This document shows, piece by piece, positions 39,269 through 47,136 of a stretch of DNA of 64,000 nt. The position numbers and the translations under genes were made by a program. How positions within the stretch are numbered: position 1 is the first letter of the stretch; each line of letters begins with the position of its first letter. The notes under the pieces were generated by a model that saw only the letters and a list, made by a program, of their open reading frames with translations, searched no databases and had not been told where the DNA came from. The DNA comes from Microbacterium trichothecenolyticum (GTDB taxonomy: Bacteria; Actinomycetota; Actinomycetes; Actinomycetales; Microbacteriaceae), in the NCBI RefSeq assembly GCF_000956465.1, contig NZ_JYJA01000038.1, forward strand, positions 124,001 to 188,000, written 5' to 3'.

Positions 39269-40828
39269 TCAGTGGGCGGCGGCATCCGCCTTTCCGAAGG
39301 TGGGGTTGTGGGCGGGGCCGAGCGTGATGTGCACGGCCTGCTGGTCGGTGTAGAAGTCGATGGAGCGGTAGCCGCCCTCGTGTCCAAGACCGGAGGCCTT
39401 GACGCCGCCGAACGGGGTGCGGAGGTCCCGCACGTTGTTCGAGTTGAGCCAGACCATGCCGGCCTCGATGGCCTGAGAGAAGTTGTGCGCGCGCTTGAGG
39501 TCGTTGGTCCACACGTACGCGGCGAGGCCGTAGCGCACGCCGTTGGCGAGCTCGAGGGCCTCCTCGTCGGTATCGAACGGCGTGATCGCGACGACCGGGC
39601 CGAAGATCTCCTCCTGGAAGATCCGGGCGTCCGGCGCCACATCGGCGAACACCGTGGGGCGCACGAAGTTGCCGGTCTCGAACCCTTCCGGGCGGTCACC
39701 GCCGGCGACCAGGCGCGCCTCCGACTTGCCGATCTCGATGTACGAGACGACCTTTTCGTAGTGCTCGGGGTGCACGAGCGCTCCGACCTCGGTCTTCGGG
39801 TCGTGCGGGTAGCCGACCACGACGCGGTCGGCCTGCGCGGCGTAGCGCCTCACGAACTCGTCGTAGATCGGGCGCTCCACGAGGATGCGGGAGCCGGCGG
39901 TGCAGCGCTCGCCGTTGAGCGAGAAGACGCCGAAGATCGTGGCGTCGATGGCGGCGTCGAGGTCGGCGTCGGCGAAGACCACGGCGGGCGACTTGCCGCC
40001 GAGCTCCATCGACAGGCCCTTCAGGAACGGGGCCGCGTTGCCGAAGATGAGCTGCCCGGTGCGCGACTCTCCGGTGAACGAGATGAGCGGCACGTCGGGG
40101 TGCTTGACCAGTGCGTCGCCGGCGTCCTCGCCCAGCCCGTTGACGAGGTTGAACACGCCCTTCGGGAGGCCTGCCTCCTCGAAGATGCCGGCCCACAGCG
40201 ACGCCGACAGCGGCGTGAACTCGGCGGGCTTGAGCACCACCGTGTTGCCGGTGGCGAGTGCCGGGCCGAGCTTCCACGACTCGAGCATGAACGGGGTGTT
40301 CCACGGCGTGATGAGCCCGGCGACGCCGATCGGCTTGCGGTTGACGTAGTTCATCTGCCGCCCCGGCACCTTGTAGGCGTCGTCGGCCTGCGCCACGATC
40401 AGGTCCGCGAAGAACCGGAAGTTCTCCGCCGCCCGCCGCGCCTGGCCGAGTGCCTGCGTGATCGGCAGGCCGGAGTCGAACGACTCCAGTTGGGCCAGAC
40501 GCGCGTCGCGGGACTCCACGATGTCCGCGATGCGGTGCAGCACACGCGAACGCTCGCGCGGCAGCATCCGCGGCCACGGCCCCTCGGCGAACGCGCGCCG
40601 GGCGGCGGCGACGGCGCGGTCGATGTCGGCCTTCTTGCCGGCGGCGGCCAGCACGTACGTCTCGTTCGTCACCGGGTCGAGCACGTCGAACGTGTCGCCG
40701 TCGGCCGAGTCGACGAACTCGCCGTCGATGTAGTGCTGGATGCGGCTCGGCAGGCCCTCGGGCACATGCCGCGTCGCCCCGGCGCTCTGCGCTTCGCGGG
40801 TGGTGCCGGCTGTCGTGGTGTCGGTCAT
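39269..40828 (-). CDS. hpaE: 5-carboxymethyl-2-hydroxymuconate semialdehyde dehydrogenase
   Basis: Oxidises the ring-cleavage aldehyde to the dicarboxylate. 519 residues of the ALDH superfamily with the Glu in SMELGGKSPAVVF, the catalytic Cys in GERCTAGSRI and the cofactor block FTGESRTGQLIF. Between hpaD and gntR in the operon. A general ALDH assignment is certain; the specific substrate comes from the neighbours. Confidence 0.92.
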   Translation of the reverse strand: MTDTTTAGTTREAQSAGATRHVPEGLPSRIQHYIDGEFVDSADGDTFDVLDPVTNETYVLAAAGKKADIDRAVAAARRAFAEGPWPRMLPRERSRVLHRIADIVESRDARLAQLESFDSGLPITQALGQARRAAENFRFFADLIVAQADDAYKVPGRQMNYVNRKPIGVAGLITPWNTPFMLESWKLGPALATGNTVVLKPAEFTPLSASLWAGIFEEAGLPKGVFNLVNGLGEDAGDALVKHPDVPLISFTGESRTGQLIFGNAAPFLKGLSMELGGKSPAVVFADADLDAAIDATIFGVFSLNGERCTAGSRILVERPIYDEFVRRYAAQADRVVVGYPHDPKTEVGALVHPEHYEKVVSYIEIGKSEARLVAGGDRPEGFETGNFVRPTVFADVAPDARIFQEEIFGPVVAITPFDTDEEALELANGVRYGLAAYVWTNDLKRAHNFSQAIEAGMVWLNSNNVRDLRTPFGGVKASGLGHEGGYRSIDFYTDQQAVHITLGPAHNPTFGKADAAAH

Positions 40829-40855
40829 TGCTGCTCCTTCGTCGGAGGTCGGGGA

Positions 40856-40880
40856 CGGATGCCGCTGCCCGCGGCATCCG
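40856..40880 (-). terminator. Hairpin between the GntR gene and hpaE
   Basis: A perfect 10-bp stem, CGGATGCCGC/GCGGCATCCG, with a five-base loop, five bases after the gntR stop. It may reduce read-through from gntR into hpaE or act as a processing site. Confidence 0.55.
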
Positions 40881-40884
40881 CGAG

Positions 40885-41574
40885 TCAGAACGCTGGAAGG
40901 CCCAGAGCCTCGTCAGGGTGCTCGTGGATCATGTAGGCGTCGAGGGTGGCCGAGCGGTGGCGCCGGGCGGCCTTCTCGATCTCGCCGAGAGGGGCCCCGG
41001 TCTCGATGAGCACGAGGATGTTCTCGTGCTCGCGCACCGACTCCTGGGCACGGCCGGGCACGAAGCTGAAGGTCGAGTCGCGCAGGTGCCCGAGGCGCGC
41101 CCACTCGGCGTGCACGAGGTCGAGCATCCGCGGGTTCGCGCACTTCTCGAACAGCGCTGCGTGGAACTCCTGGTTGAGCGCCGTGAAGGCGCGCGGGTCG
41201 AAGTGCTCGAGCGTCTCGATCATGAGCTCATTGATGCGGCGGGCGTTGCGGATGTCGTCGGCCGTGAGCCGGCGCGCGGCCAGCGCCGTGGCGGTGCCCT
41301 CGAGGATCGACAGCGCCTGCATGCTGTACCGGTACTGCGAGTCGTCGACCATCGACACCCGCGCCCCGACGTTGCGCTCGAACGTGACGAGCCCCTCGGC
41401 CTCGAGCTGGCGGATCGCCTCGCGCACCGGCACCACGCTCATGTCGAGCTCGCCCGCGATGCTGCCCAGCACCAGGCGGTAGCCCGGCGTGAACTCCTGG
41501 TTCGCGATGCGCTCCTTGATCCAGCGGTACGCCTGCTGCGACTTGCTGAGCGTGTCGGCTTCGGTCGGGCTCAT
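40885..41574 (-). CDS. GntR-family regulator with FCD-type sensor domain
   Basis: 229 residues. The N-terminal winged helix (AYRWIKERIANQEFTPG, then VVPVREAIRQLEAEGLV) is followed by an all-helical FCD domain with the metal ligands likely in NQEFHAALFEKCANPRML and ARRHRSATLDAY. It overlaps by four bases the FAH-RraA fusion gene, so it is within the operon it presumably controls. A probable ligand is a pathway intermediate such as homoprotocatechuate. Direct TCGTAT repeats lie upstream of the operon. Confidence 0.9.
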   Translation of the reverse strand: MSPTEADTLSKSQQAYRWIKERIANQEFTPGYRLVLGSIAGELDMSVVPVREAIRQLEAEGLVTFERNVGARVSMVDDSQYRYSMQALSILEGTATALAARRLTADDIRNARRINELMIETLEHFDPRAFTALNQEFHAALFEKCANPRMLDLVHAEWARLGHLRDSTFSFVPGRAQESVREHENILVLIETGAPLGEIEKAARRHRSATLDAYMIHEHPDEALGLPAF

Positions 41575-43181
41575 GCGCGGTCTCCTTCGCGGGCGTCGTA
41601 CTTCGCGCGCCACTCGGCGTTCATCGGGAAGAGTCCGTCGACGGGATGCCCCTCCGCGACGCGGTCGGCGATCCAGGCGTCCTCGTCCTCCTGGGCGAGT
41701 GCCGCGTCGACGATCTCCTCGACGATCCCCGGCGGGATCACCACGACCCCGTCCGCGTCGCCGACGATGACGTCCCCGGGCTGGACCGTGGTGCCGCCGC
41801 ACGCGATCGTCACGTCGGCGTCCCACGGCACGTGCTTGCGGCCCAGCACCGCAGGGTGGGCGCCGGCGGAGTAGACGGGGATGCCGACCGCGGCGACGGC
41901 CGCGGCATCCCTCACCCCTCCGTCGGTGACGATGCCGGCGGCGCCGCGGGCGTGCGCGCGGATCGCGAGGATGTCGCCGAGCGTGCCCGACCCGGCCTCG
42001 CCCCGCGCCTCGATCACGACCACTTCGCCCTCGCCGACGGCGTCGAACACGCGCTTCTGCGCGTTGTAGCCACCGCCGTGCGACGCGAACAGGTCCTCGC
42101 GGTTCGGCACGAAGCGCAGCGTGCGGGCGATGCCGACGAGTTTGGCCTCGGGATGCAGCGGCCGCACGCCGTCGACGTGCACGTTGTTCAGCCCGCGCTT
42201 GCGCAGCTGCGCCGAGAGCCCGGCGACCGGGACGGCCTCGAGCTTCGCGCGCAGCGCGTCTGCCAGAACAGGAGATGTGGCGGAGACAGGGGACTGCGCT
42301 TCAAAACGTCCTGCCTCGGCCAGATCTCCTGATTCCGCAGACGAGCCCGCCGCAAGCCCGGCCGCCTCCCGCGAGCCCCAGGCCTCGGTGCGCTGCAGGT
42401 CGTCGACCGCGGGCAGGGAGCCCAGCTCGGCGTCGAAGGCCGCCGAGCCCTGCGACACCGTCGTCACGAGTCGTCCCGACGACGGGCCGCCGGGAACATC
42501 GACCTCGACCTCGACGACATCGCCGGGCTTCGCGACCGATGAGCCGGCGGGCGTGCCGGTGAGGATCACGTCGCCGGTCTCGAGCGTGAAGTGCTGCGAC
42601 AGATCGGCCACGAGCTGCGCGAGCGGGAAGATCATGCCGGCGGCCGTGTCGTCCTGCGCGATCTCGCCGTTGAGCCACGTGCGCACGCGCAGCGCGTCGG
42701 GATGGATGGTGCGGGCGTCGATGAGCGTCGGGCCGACGGGCGTGTAGCCGTCGCCGCCCTTGGAGCGCACGTTCGAGCCCTTGTCGCTCTGGCGCAGGTC
42801 GTAGAGGCCGAAATCGTTGGCCGCGGTCACCCAGGCGACGTGGTCCCACGCGTCTGCGAGGCCGACGCGACGCGCCGGGGTGCCGATCACGAGCGCGATC
42901 TCGCCCTCGAAAGCGAGCAGCTCGGTGCCTTCCGGGCGTTCGATGGTGTCGCCCGACGCGGCGACGGAGCTCGACGGCTTGAAGAAGTACGACGGATGCT
43001 GCGGCCGCCGCCCGCGCTGATCCGCACGCGAGGCGTAGCTGAGGTGGATGGCGATGATCTTGCCCGGGCGGCCGGGAAGCGCCGAGAAACGGCGGTCTGC
43101 GGTTGGGCCCACGCGCCCGGAGGCTCCGCGCGACGCGCCAGCGGCGTGTGGAGAAGGCGTGGGGACCGTGATCTCGTCCAT
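41571..43181 (-). CDS. FAH-domain isomerase/decarboxylase (HpaG-like) fused to an RraA-like aldolase domain
   Basis: 536 residues. Residues about 45-245 are an FAH fold: YFFKPSSSV, the metal acids in AFEGEIALVIG, DFGLYDLRQSDKG and the C-terminal LTGTPAGSSVAKPGD. That matches the 5-carboxymethyl-2-oxo-hex-3-ene-1,7-dioate decarboxylase/isomerase role. After a linker of about 40 residues, residues about 310-536 form an RraA/HMG-aldolase-like domain, with GDILAIRAHARGAAGIVTDGG and the metal-binding VRD. E. coli HpaG has two FAH halves; here the second half is replaced. The linker is encoded by a long palindrome. Starts at ATG 43181; overlaps gntR. The RraA domain's job is not clear: a second aldolase or a structural partner. 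Confidence 0.87.
   Translation of the reverse strand: MDEITVPTPSPHAAGASRGASGRVGPTADRRFSALPGRPGKIIAIHLSYASRADQRGRRPQHPSYFFKPSSSVAASGDTIERPEGTELLAFEGEIALVIGTPARRVGLADAWDHVAWVTAANDFGLYDLRQSDKGSNVRSKGGDGYTPVGPTLIDARTIHPDALRVRTWLNGEIAQDDTAAGMIFPLAQLVADLSQHFTLETGDVILTGTPAGSSVAKPGDVVEVEVDVPGGPSSGRLVTTVSQGSAAFDAELGSLPAVDDLQRTEAWGSREAAGLAAGSSAESGDLAEAGRFEAQSPVSATSPVLADALRAKLEAVPVAGLSAQLRKRGLNNVHVDGVRPLHPEAKLVGIARTLRFVPNREDLFASHGGGYNAQKRVFDAVGEGEVVVIEARGEAGSGTLGDILAIRAHARGAAGIVTDGGVRDAAAVAAVGIPVYSAGAHPAVLGRKHVPWDADVTIACGGTTVQPGDVIVGDADGVVVIPPGIVEEIVDAALAQEDEDAWIADRVAEGHPVDGLFPMNAEWRAKYDAREGDRA
42266..42335. repeat. In-frame palindromic element (70 bp) in the FAH-RraA linker
   Basis: The left arm 42269-42290 and right arm 42310-42331 pair over 19 of 22 bases; the first eight (CAGGAGAT/ATCTCCTG) are perfect, and GAA/TTC flank the ends. 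The 19-base centre is AC-rich. It falls wholly in the linker and is read through in frame. Such elements elsewhere in the window are intergenic. Confidence 0.8.
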
Positions 43182-43206
43182 GAGCTCCCTTACTCGAAGC
43201 GACCTG

Positions 43207-43234
43207 TTGCGTCGTATTCGAAATCGTATATGAT
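43207..43234 (+). promoter_or_regulatory. Promoter of the MHS transporter and direct repeats
   Basis: TTGCGT (43207-43212) and TATGAT (43229-43234) have a 16-base spacer. TCGTAT occurs twice, at 43212-43217 and 43224-43229, twelve bases apart. The region also serves the divergent hpa operon, so these may be GntR-binding half-sites. Confidence 0.5.
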
Positions 43235-43308
43235 CGTCCAGCATCCGGCAACCATTCCCCAAGGGTTCGCCGACGACGACGCCGTCAGCCCCCGACACAG
43301 GAGTCACC

Positions 43309-44694
43309 ATGAGCAGCGCATCAGGACCCACAGCAGGGTTCACCCCCACCGGAACCATCGCGTCCACCACGGACCGACGTCGCGTCGTGTTCGCGACGGT
43401 GGTCGGCACCACCGTCGAGTGGTACGACTTCTTCATCTACGCGACCGCGGTCGGACTGGTCTTCGGCCAGCTGTTCTTCGCGCCGCTCGGCGCCAACAGC
43501 GCGATCGTCGCCTTCGCCACCGTCGGCGTGAGCTTCCTGTTCCGCCCGCTCGGCGCGTTCCTCGCCGGTCACTTCGGCGACAAGTACGGTCGCAAGGTCG
43601 TGCTGATGTGGACGCTGATCCTCATGGGTGCGGCGACCGCGCTCATCGGCGTGCTGCCGACGTATGAGGCGATCGGCGTCGCGGCGCCCATCCTCCTCGT
43701 GCTCCTGCGCATCATCCAGGGCATCTCCGCCGGCGGCGAATGGGGCGGCGCGGTCCTGATGGCCGTCGAGCACGCGCCGAAGCAGCGCCGTGGCGCGTTC
43801 GGCGCCTCGCCGCAGATCGGCGTGCCGCTGGGCCTGCTGCTCGCCTCGGGAGTCATGGCGCTGATGGCGATGATCGCCCCCGGGGATGCGTTCCTCGTGT
43901 GGGGCTGGCGCGTGCCGTTCCTGCTCAGCGTCGTGCTGATCCTCGTGGGCTACTACGTCCGCCGCCGTGTCGAGGAGAGCCCGGTCTTCGCCGAGCTCGC
44001 CGAGCGCAAGGAGAAGGCGCGGATGCCGATCATCACGCTCTTCCGCAAGCACCTGCTCCTCGTGTTCATCGCGGCGCTGGTGTTCGCCGGCAACAACGCC
44101 GTCGGCTACATGACCACGGGCGGCTACATCCAGGGTTACTCGACCAACCCCGAGGGTCCGCTCGCGCTCGAGCGCGGACCGGTGCTGTGGGCGGTCGCTG
44201 GTTCGGCGGTCACGTGGCTGCTGTCGACGCTGGCCGCCGGGTTCATCTCCGACCGCATCGGCCGCCGCACGACGTACATCATCGGCTGGATCCTGCAGCT
44301 GGCGGGTGTGTTCCTGCTCTTCCCGCTCGTCAACACCGGGAGCATCTGGCTGCTCTTCCTCGGTCTCGCCATCCTCACGATCGGCCTCGGCTTCACGTAC
44401 GGCCCCCAGGCTGCGCTGTACTCCGAGCTGTTCCCGGCATCGATCCGCTTCTCGGGCGTCTCGATCTCGTACGCGATCGGCGCGATCCTCGGCGGCGCGT
44501 TCGCCCCGACCATCGCGACGGCCCTCGTGCAGGCGACCGGCTCGACCCTGTCCGTCACGTGGTACCTCGCCGGCATGACCGTCGTGGGCCTGATCGCGAC
44601 GCTGCTCCTGCGCGACCGCTCCGGCATCCCGCTCGGTCCGGACCACGAGGCCGAGCAGTCCGTCAGTCCGATCTACGGCCTCTCCAAGGCCTGA
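43309..44694 (+). CDS. MFS transporter, metabolite:H+ symporter (MHS) family
   Basis: 461 residues and 12 membrane helices. The MHS opening TTVEWYDFFIYATAVG, the loop 2-3 motif GHFGDKYGRKVVL and IIQGISAGGEWGGAVLM are unmistakable and match the shikimate/alpha-ketoglutarate/proline group. It is divergent from the hpa operon with a shared 127-base region, so import of 4-hydroxyphenylacetate, homoprotocatechuate or a related acid is likely. A GGAG ribosome-binding site precedes the ATG. Confidence 0.9.
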   Translation: MSSASGPTAGFTPTGTIASTTDRRRVVFATVVGTTVEWYDFFIYATAVGLVFGQLFFAPLGANSAIVAFATVGVSFLFRPLGAFLAGHFGDKYGRKVVLMWTLILMGAATALIGVLPTYEAIGVAAPILLVLLRIIQGISAGGEWGGAVLMAVEHAPKQRRGAFGASPQIGVPLGLLLASGVMALMAMIAPGDAFLVWGWRVPFLLSVVLILVGYYVRRRVEESPVFAELAERKEKARMPIITLFRKHLLLVFIAALVFAGNNAVGYMTTGGYIQGYSTNPEGPLALERGPVLWAVAGSAVTWLLSTLAAGFISDRIGRRTTYIIGWILQLAGVFLLFPLVNTGSIWLLFLGLAILTIGLGFTYGPQAALYSELFPASIRFSGVSISYAIGAILGGAFAPTIATALVQATGSTLSVTWYLAGMTVVGLIATLLLRDRSGIPLGPDHEAEQSVSPIYGLSKA

Positions 44695-44704
44695 CCTTCC
44701 GGAA

Positions 44705-44754
44705 ACGGATGCCGCGCCCCGAGCCCCTGTGCAGGCTCGGGCCGCGGCATCCGT
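44705..44754. terminator. Bidirectional terminator between the MHS transporter and paaR
   Basis: A 12-bp perfect outer stem (ACGGATGCCGCG with its complement) encloses a second perfect stem (CCGAGCC/GGCTCGG) around an eight-base loop. The right arm ends six bases before the paaR stop, so it can serve both convergent genes. Confidence 0.8.
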
Positions 44755-44759
44755 CCGTT

Positions 44760-45368
44760 TCAGCGGGTGCGCATGCCGTCGAGGGCGACGGCGACCACGT
44801 CGTGCGCGAGGCGCTCGCGGTCGACCGGACCGCCGGGGCGGTACCACTCGACGATCGAGTTGACCATTCCGAACACCAGGCGGGTGGCGACGGCGCCGTC
44901 GACATCGGCGCGGATCTGACCCGCGCGCTGCGCCTCCGCGACGAGCGCCGTCACGCGGTGGTTGAAGGCGCGCCGGCGCTCGAGGGCCGCGCGCTCGACA
45001 TCGCTGTTGCCGCGCACGCGCAGCAGGAGGGTGACGTAGGGGAGCTTGTCGACGAGCACCCGCACCGCTCCGCGCAGCACCGCGCCGAGCCGCTCGGCCG
45101 GGTCGCCGGCGGAGCCCTCCGGCTCGTCGAGCACGCCCTCGAGGCTGTCGAGCGCCTCGGCGAGGGCGAGGGCGAGCAGCTGCTCCTTCGAGTCGAAGTG
45201 GTGGTACAGCGCCGACTTCGTGAGGCCGAGGCGGGAGGCGAGATCGGCGACGGATGTCGCGTCGTACCCCTGCTCGTTGAAGAGGCCGACGGCGACGGCG
45301 AGCACCTGGCCGCGGTCGTAACCCGGCCGCCCGCGTCGCGCGGGGGAGGCGTCGGTGCTCGCGGACAT
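44760..45368 (-). CDS. paaR: TetR-family regulator of the phenylacetate genes (PaaR-like)
   Basis: 202 residues. N-terminal TetR helix-turn-helix: VAVGLFNEQGYDATSVADLASRLGLTKSALYHHFDSKEQLL. The C-terminal half is a helical ligand pocket. In actinobacteria a TetR repressor next to the paa genes responds to phenylacetyl-CoA. Matching palindromes at 45419 and 49732 fit that job. Start at ATG 45368; the ATG 14 codons upstream adds residues of no recognised domain. Divergent from paaF. Confidence 0.87.
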   Translation of the reverse strand: MSASTDASPARRGRPGYDRGQVLAVAVGLFNEQGYDATSVADLASRLGLTKSALYHHFDSKEQLLALALAEALDSLEGVLDEPEGSAGDPAERLGAVLRGAVRVLVDKLPYVTLLLRVRGNSDVERAALERRRAFNHRVTALVAEAQRAGQIRADVDGAVATRLVFGMVNSIVEWYRPGGPVDRERLAHDVVAVALDGMRTR

Positions 45369-45418
45369 GCGCCCAGTCTCGCACCGGTCCACTTCGACAC
45401 CGCGCACCACGTGGCAAT

Positions 45419-45442
45419 ACTGAACGATCGATCAGATATTAT
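45419..45442 (+). promoter_or_regulatory. PaaR operator and paaF-H-Z-I promoter
   Basis: ACTGAACGATCGATCAGA (45419-45436) is a near-perfect palindrome immediately followed by TATTAT (45437-45442), a strong -10. It matches 14 of 18 bases of the site before paaA. A GCAATA at 45414-45419 read on the other strand (TATTGC) could be the paaR -10. Confidence 0.65.
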
Positions 45443-45481
45443 GGGCGCGTGACCGCGACGGAGCGGACCGAGAGGATGCCG

Positions 45482-46216
45482 ATGCCTGAGCCGCTCAAGA
45501 TCCAGCGCCGCGAGGACCGCATCGTCGCGACGCTGTCGCGGCCGGAGGTGCGCAACGCCATCGACCAGGACACCATCGACCGGCTGCACGAGCTGTGCGG
45601 CGAGCTCGAGCGCGAGCCGCGCACGCTCATCCTCACGGGCTCCGACGGTGTGTTCGCTTCGGGCGCCGACATCGCGCAGCTGCGCGAGCGTCGGGCGGCC
45701 GACGCGCGCCGGGGCATCAACACCCGCGCGTTCACCCGGGTGCGCAACCTGCCGATGCCGGTCATCGCGGCGATCGACGGCTACGCCCTCGGCGGGGGCG
45801 CCGAACTCGCCTACGCGGCCGACATCCGCATCGGCTCTCCGAGCCTCAAGATCGGCAACCCCGAGACCGGACTCGGCATCATCGCGGCCGCGGGTGCGAC
45901 GTGGCGCCTGCCCGAGATCGTCGGCGAGGCGCGGGCCGCAGAGCTGCTGCTGACAGGACGGATCCTGGATGCCGACACCGCGGTCGAATGGGGCCTCGTG
46001 TCGTCGCTGTTCGAGCCGGGCGACCTCCTCCCCGCGGCCCACGCGATCGCCGACCGCATCTCACGCAACGATCCGCTCGCGACCCGCCACACGAAGACGG
46101 CGCTCCTCGCCCCGCGCGCCGCGCACCCCGAGATCGAACTGGAGCTGCAGGCGCAGCTCTTCGAGAGCCCGGAGAAGGACCGCCGCATGACCGCGTTCCT
46201 GGAGAGGAAGCGGTGA
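45482..46216 (+). CDS. paaF: Enoyl-CoA hydratase/isomerase, PaaF-like
   Basis: 244 residues of the crotonase family. Conserved oxyanion segments: GSDGVFASGADIAQLRE and IAAIDGYALGGGAELAYAADI, plus the ALIGNPETGLGIIAAAGAT-type block. It should hydrate 2,3-dehydroadipyl-CoA late in phenylacetate breakdown. I chose ATG 45482, six bases after GAGAGG, since it gives the family's usual N-terminus. GTG 45449 in the same frame lies six bases after the -10 and could be a leaderless start adding 11 residues. The stop overlaps paaH. Confidence 0.85.
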   Translation: MPEPLKIQRREDRIVATLSRPEVRNAIDQDTIDRLHELCGELEREPRTLILTGSDGVFASGADIAQLRERRAADARRGINTRAFTRVRNLPMPVIAAIDGYALGGGAELAYAADIRIGSPSLKIGNPETGLGIIAAAGATWRLPEIVGEARAAELLLTGRILDADTAVEWGLVSSLFEPGDLLPAAHAIADRISRNDPLATRHTKTALLAPRAAHPEIELELQAQLFESPEKDRRMTAFLERKR

Positions 46217-47136
46217 TGAGCACGGCGGACGGCGGCCCCCGGTCGTCGAGCGAGCGACGTACGACGGATCGCGCTGAGTCCTCGGGAGTGCCTGAGCGGG
46301 TGGGGGTGATCGGCGGCGGGCGCATGGGTGCGGGCATCGCACACGCGTTCGTGCTCGCCGGTGCCGACGTGGTCGTCGTCGAGCGCGACGCAGACGCGGC
46401 GGGGGCGGCATCCGCTCGCGTTCTCGAGAGCGTGCGCCGCAGTGTCGCGCGCGGCGGCACCGACCGCGGGTTCGACGCGCTCGCCGCGGCGATCGAGACG
46501 GCGACGGATGCTGCGGCTCTGGCGGACTGCGGCCTCGTGGTGGAGGCGGTCCCGGAGGATCTGGAGCTCAAGCTCGAGGCCCTCGGCCGCGCCGAGCGCG
46601 TGCTCGCGCCGGAGGCGGCGCTCGCCACCAACACCTCGTCGATCTCGATCGATGGCCTCGCGTCCGGCTTGGACCGCCCGGAGCGCTTCCTGGGCCTGCA
46701 CTTCTTCAACCCCGTGCCGGCGTCGCAGCTCGTCGAGGTCGTCACCGGCACCGCCACCGACCCCGCGCTCGTGGACGACGCGGAGGTGTGGATCGCGTCA
46801 CTGGGCAAGACGCCCATCGTCGTGCGCGACAGCCCGGGCTTCGCGTCGAGCCGGCTCGGTGTCGCGCTGGGGCTCGAGGCGATCCGCATGCTCGAGGAGG
46901 GCGTCGCGTCGGCCGCCGACATCGACGCGGCGATGGAGCTCGGGTACCGGCATCCGGTCGGCCCGCTGCGCACGACAGACCTCGTCGGCCTCGACGTGCG
47001 ACTCGGCATCGCCGAGGAGCTGCACCGCCGGCTGGGGGAGCGTTTCGCGCCCCCGGAACTGCTCCGGCGCCTCGTCGCCGACGGGCATCTCGGCCGCAAG
47101 ACCGGCCGCGGCTTCTACGAATGGAGTGAACAGTGA
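46216..47136 (+). CDS. paaH: 3-hydroxyacyl-CoA dehydrogenase, PaaH-like
   Basis: Oxidises 3-hydroxyadipyl-CoA with NAD. 306 residues: Rossmann loop VIGGGRMGAGIAHAF, the LDRPERFLGLHFFNPVP block with catalytic His, and the C-terminal domain HPVGPLRTTDLVGLDV. The first 28 residues (SSSERRTTDRAESSG) are extra compared with typical family members, and the matching DNA, GGTCGTCGAGCGAGCGA, looks like a dispersed actinobacterial repeat. ATG 46216 overlaps the paaF stop; a GTG immediately before is possible. Confidence 0.9.
   Translation: MSTADGGPRSSSERRTTDRAESSGVPERVGVIGGGRMGAGIAHAFVLAGADVVVVERDADAAGAASARVLESVRRSVARGGTDRGFDALAAAIETATDAAALADCGLVVEAVPEDLELKLEALGRAERVLAPEAALATNTSSISIDGLASGLDRPERFLGLHFFNPVPASQLVEVVTGTATDPALVDDAEVWIASLGKTPIVVRDSPGFASSRLGVALGLEAIRMLEEGVASAADIDAAMELGYRHPVGPLRTTDLVGLDVRLGIAEELHRRLGERFAPPELLRRLVADGHLGRKTGRGFYEWSEQ

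Noticed and set aside
42266..42335. Frameshift or assembly error between the FAH and RraA domains
   Set aside because: The frame is continuous through the palindrome, and both domains keep their active-site motifs.
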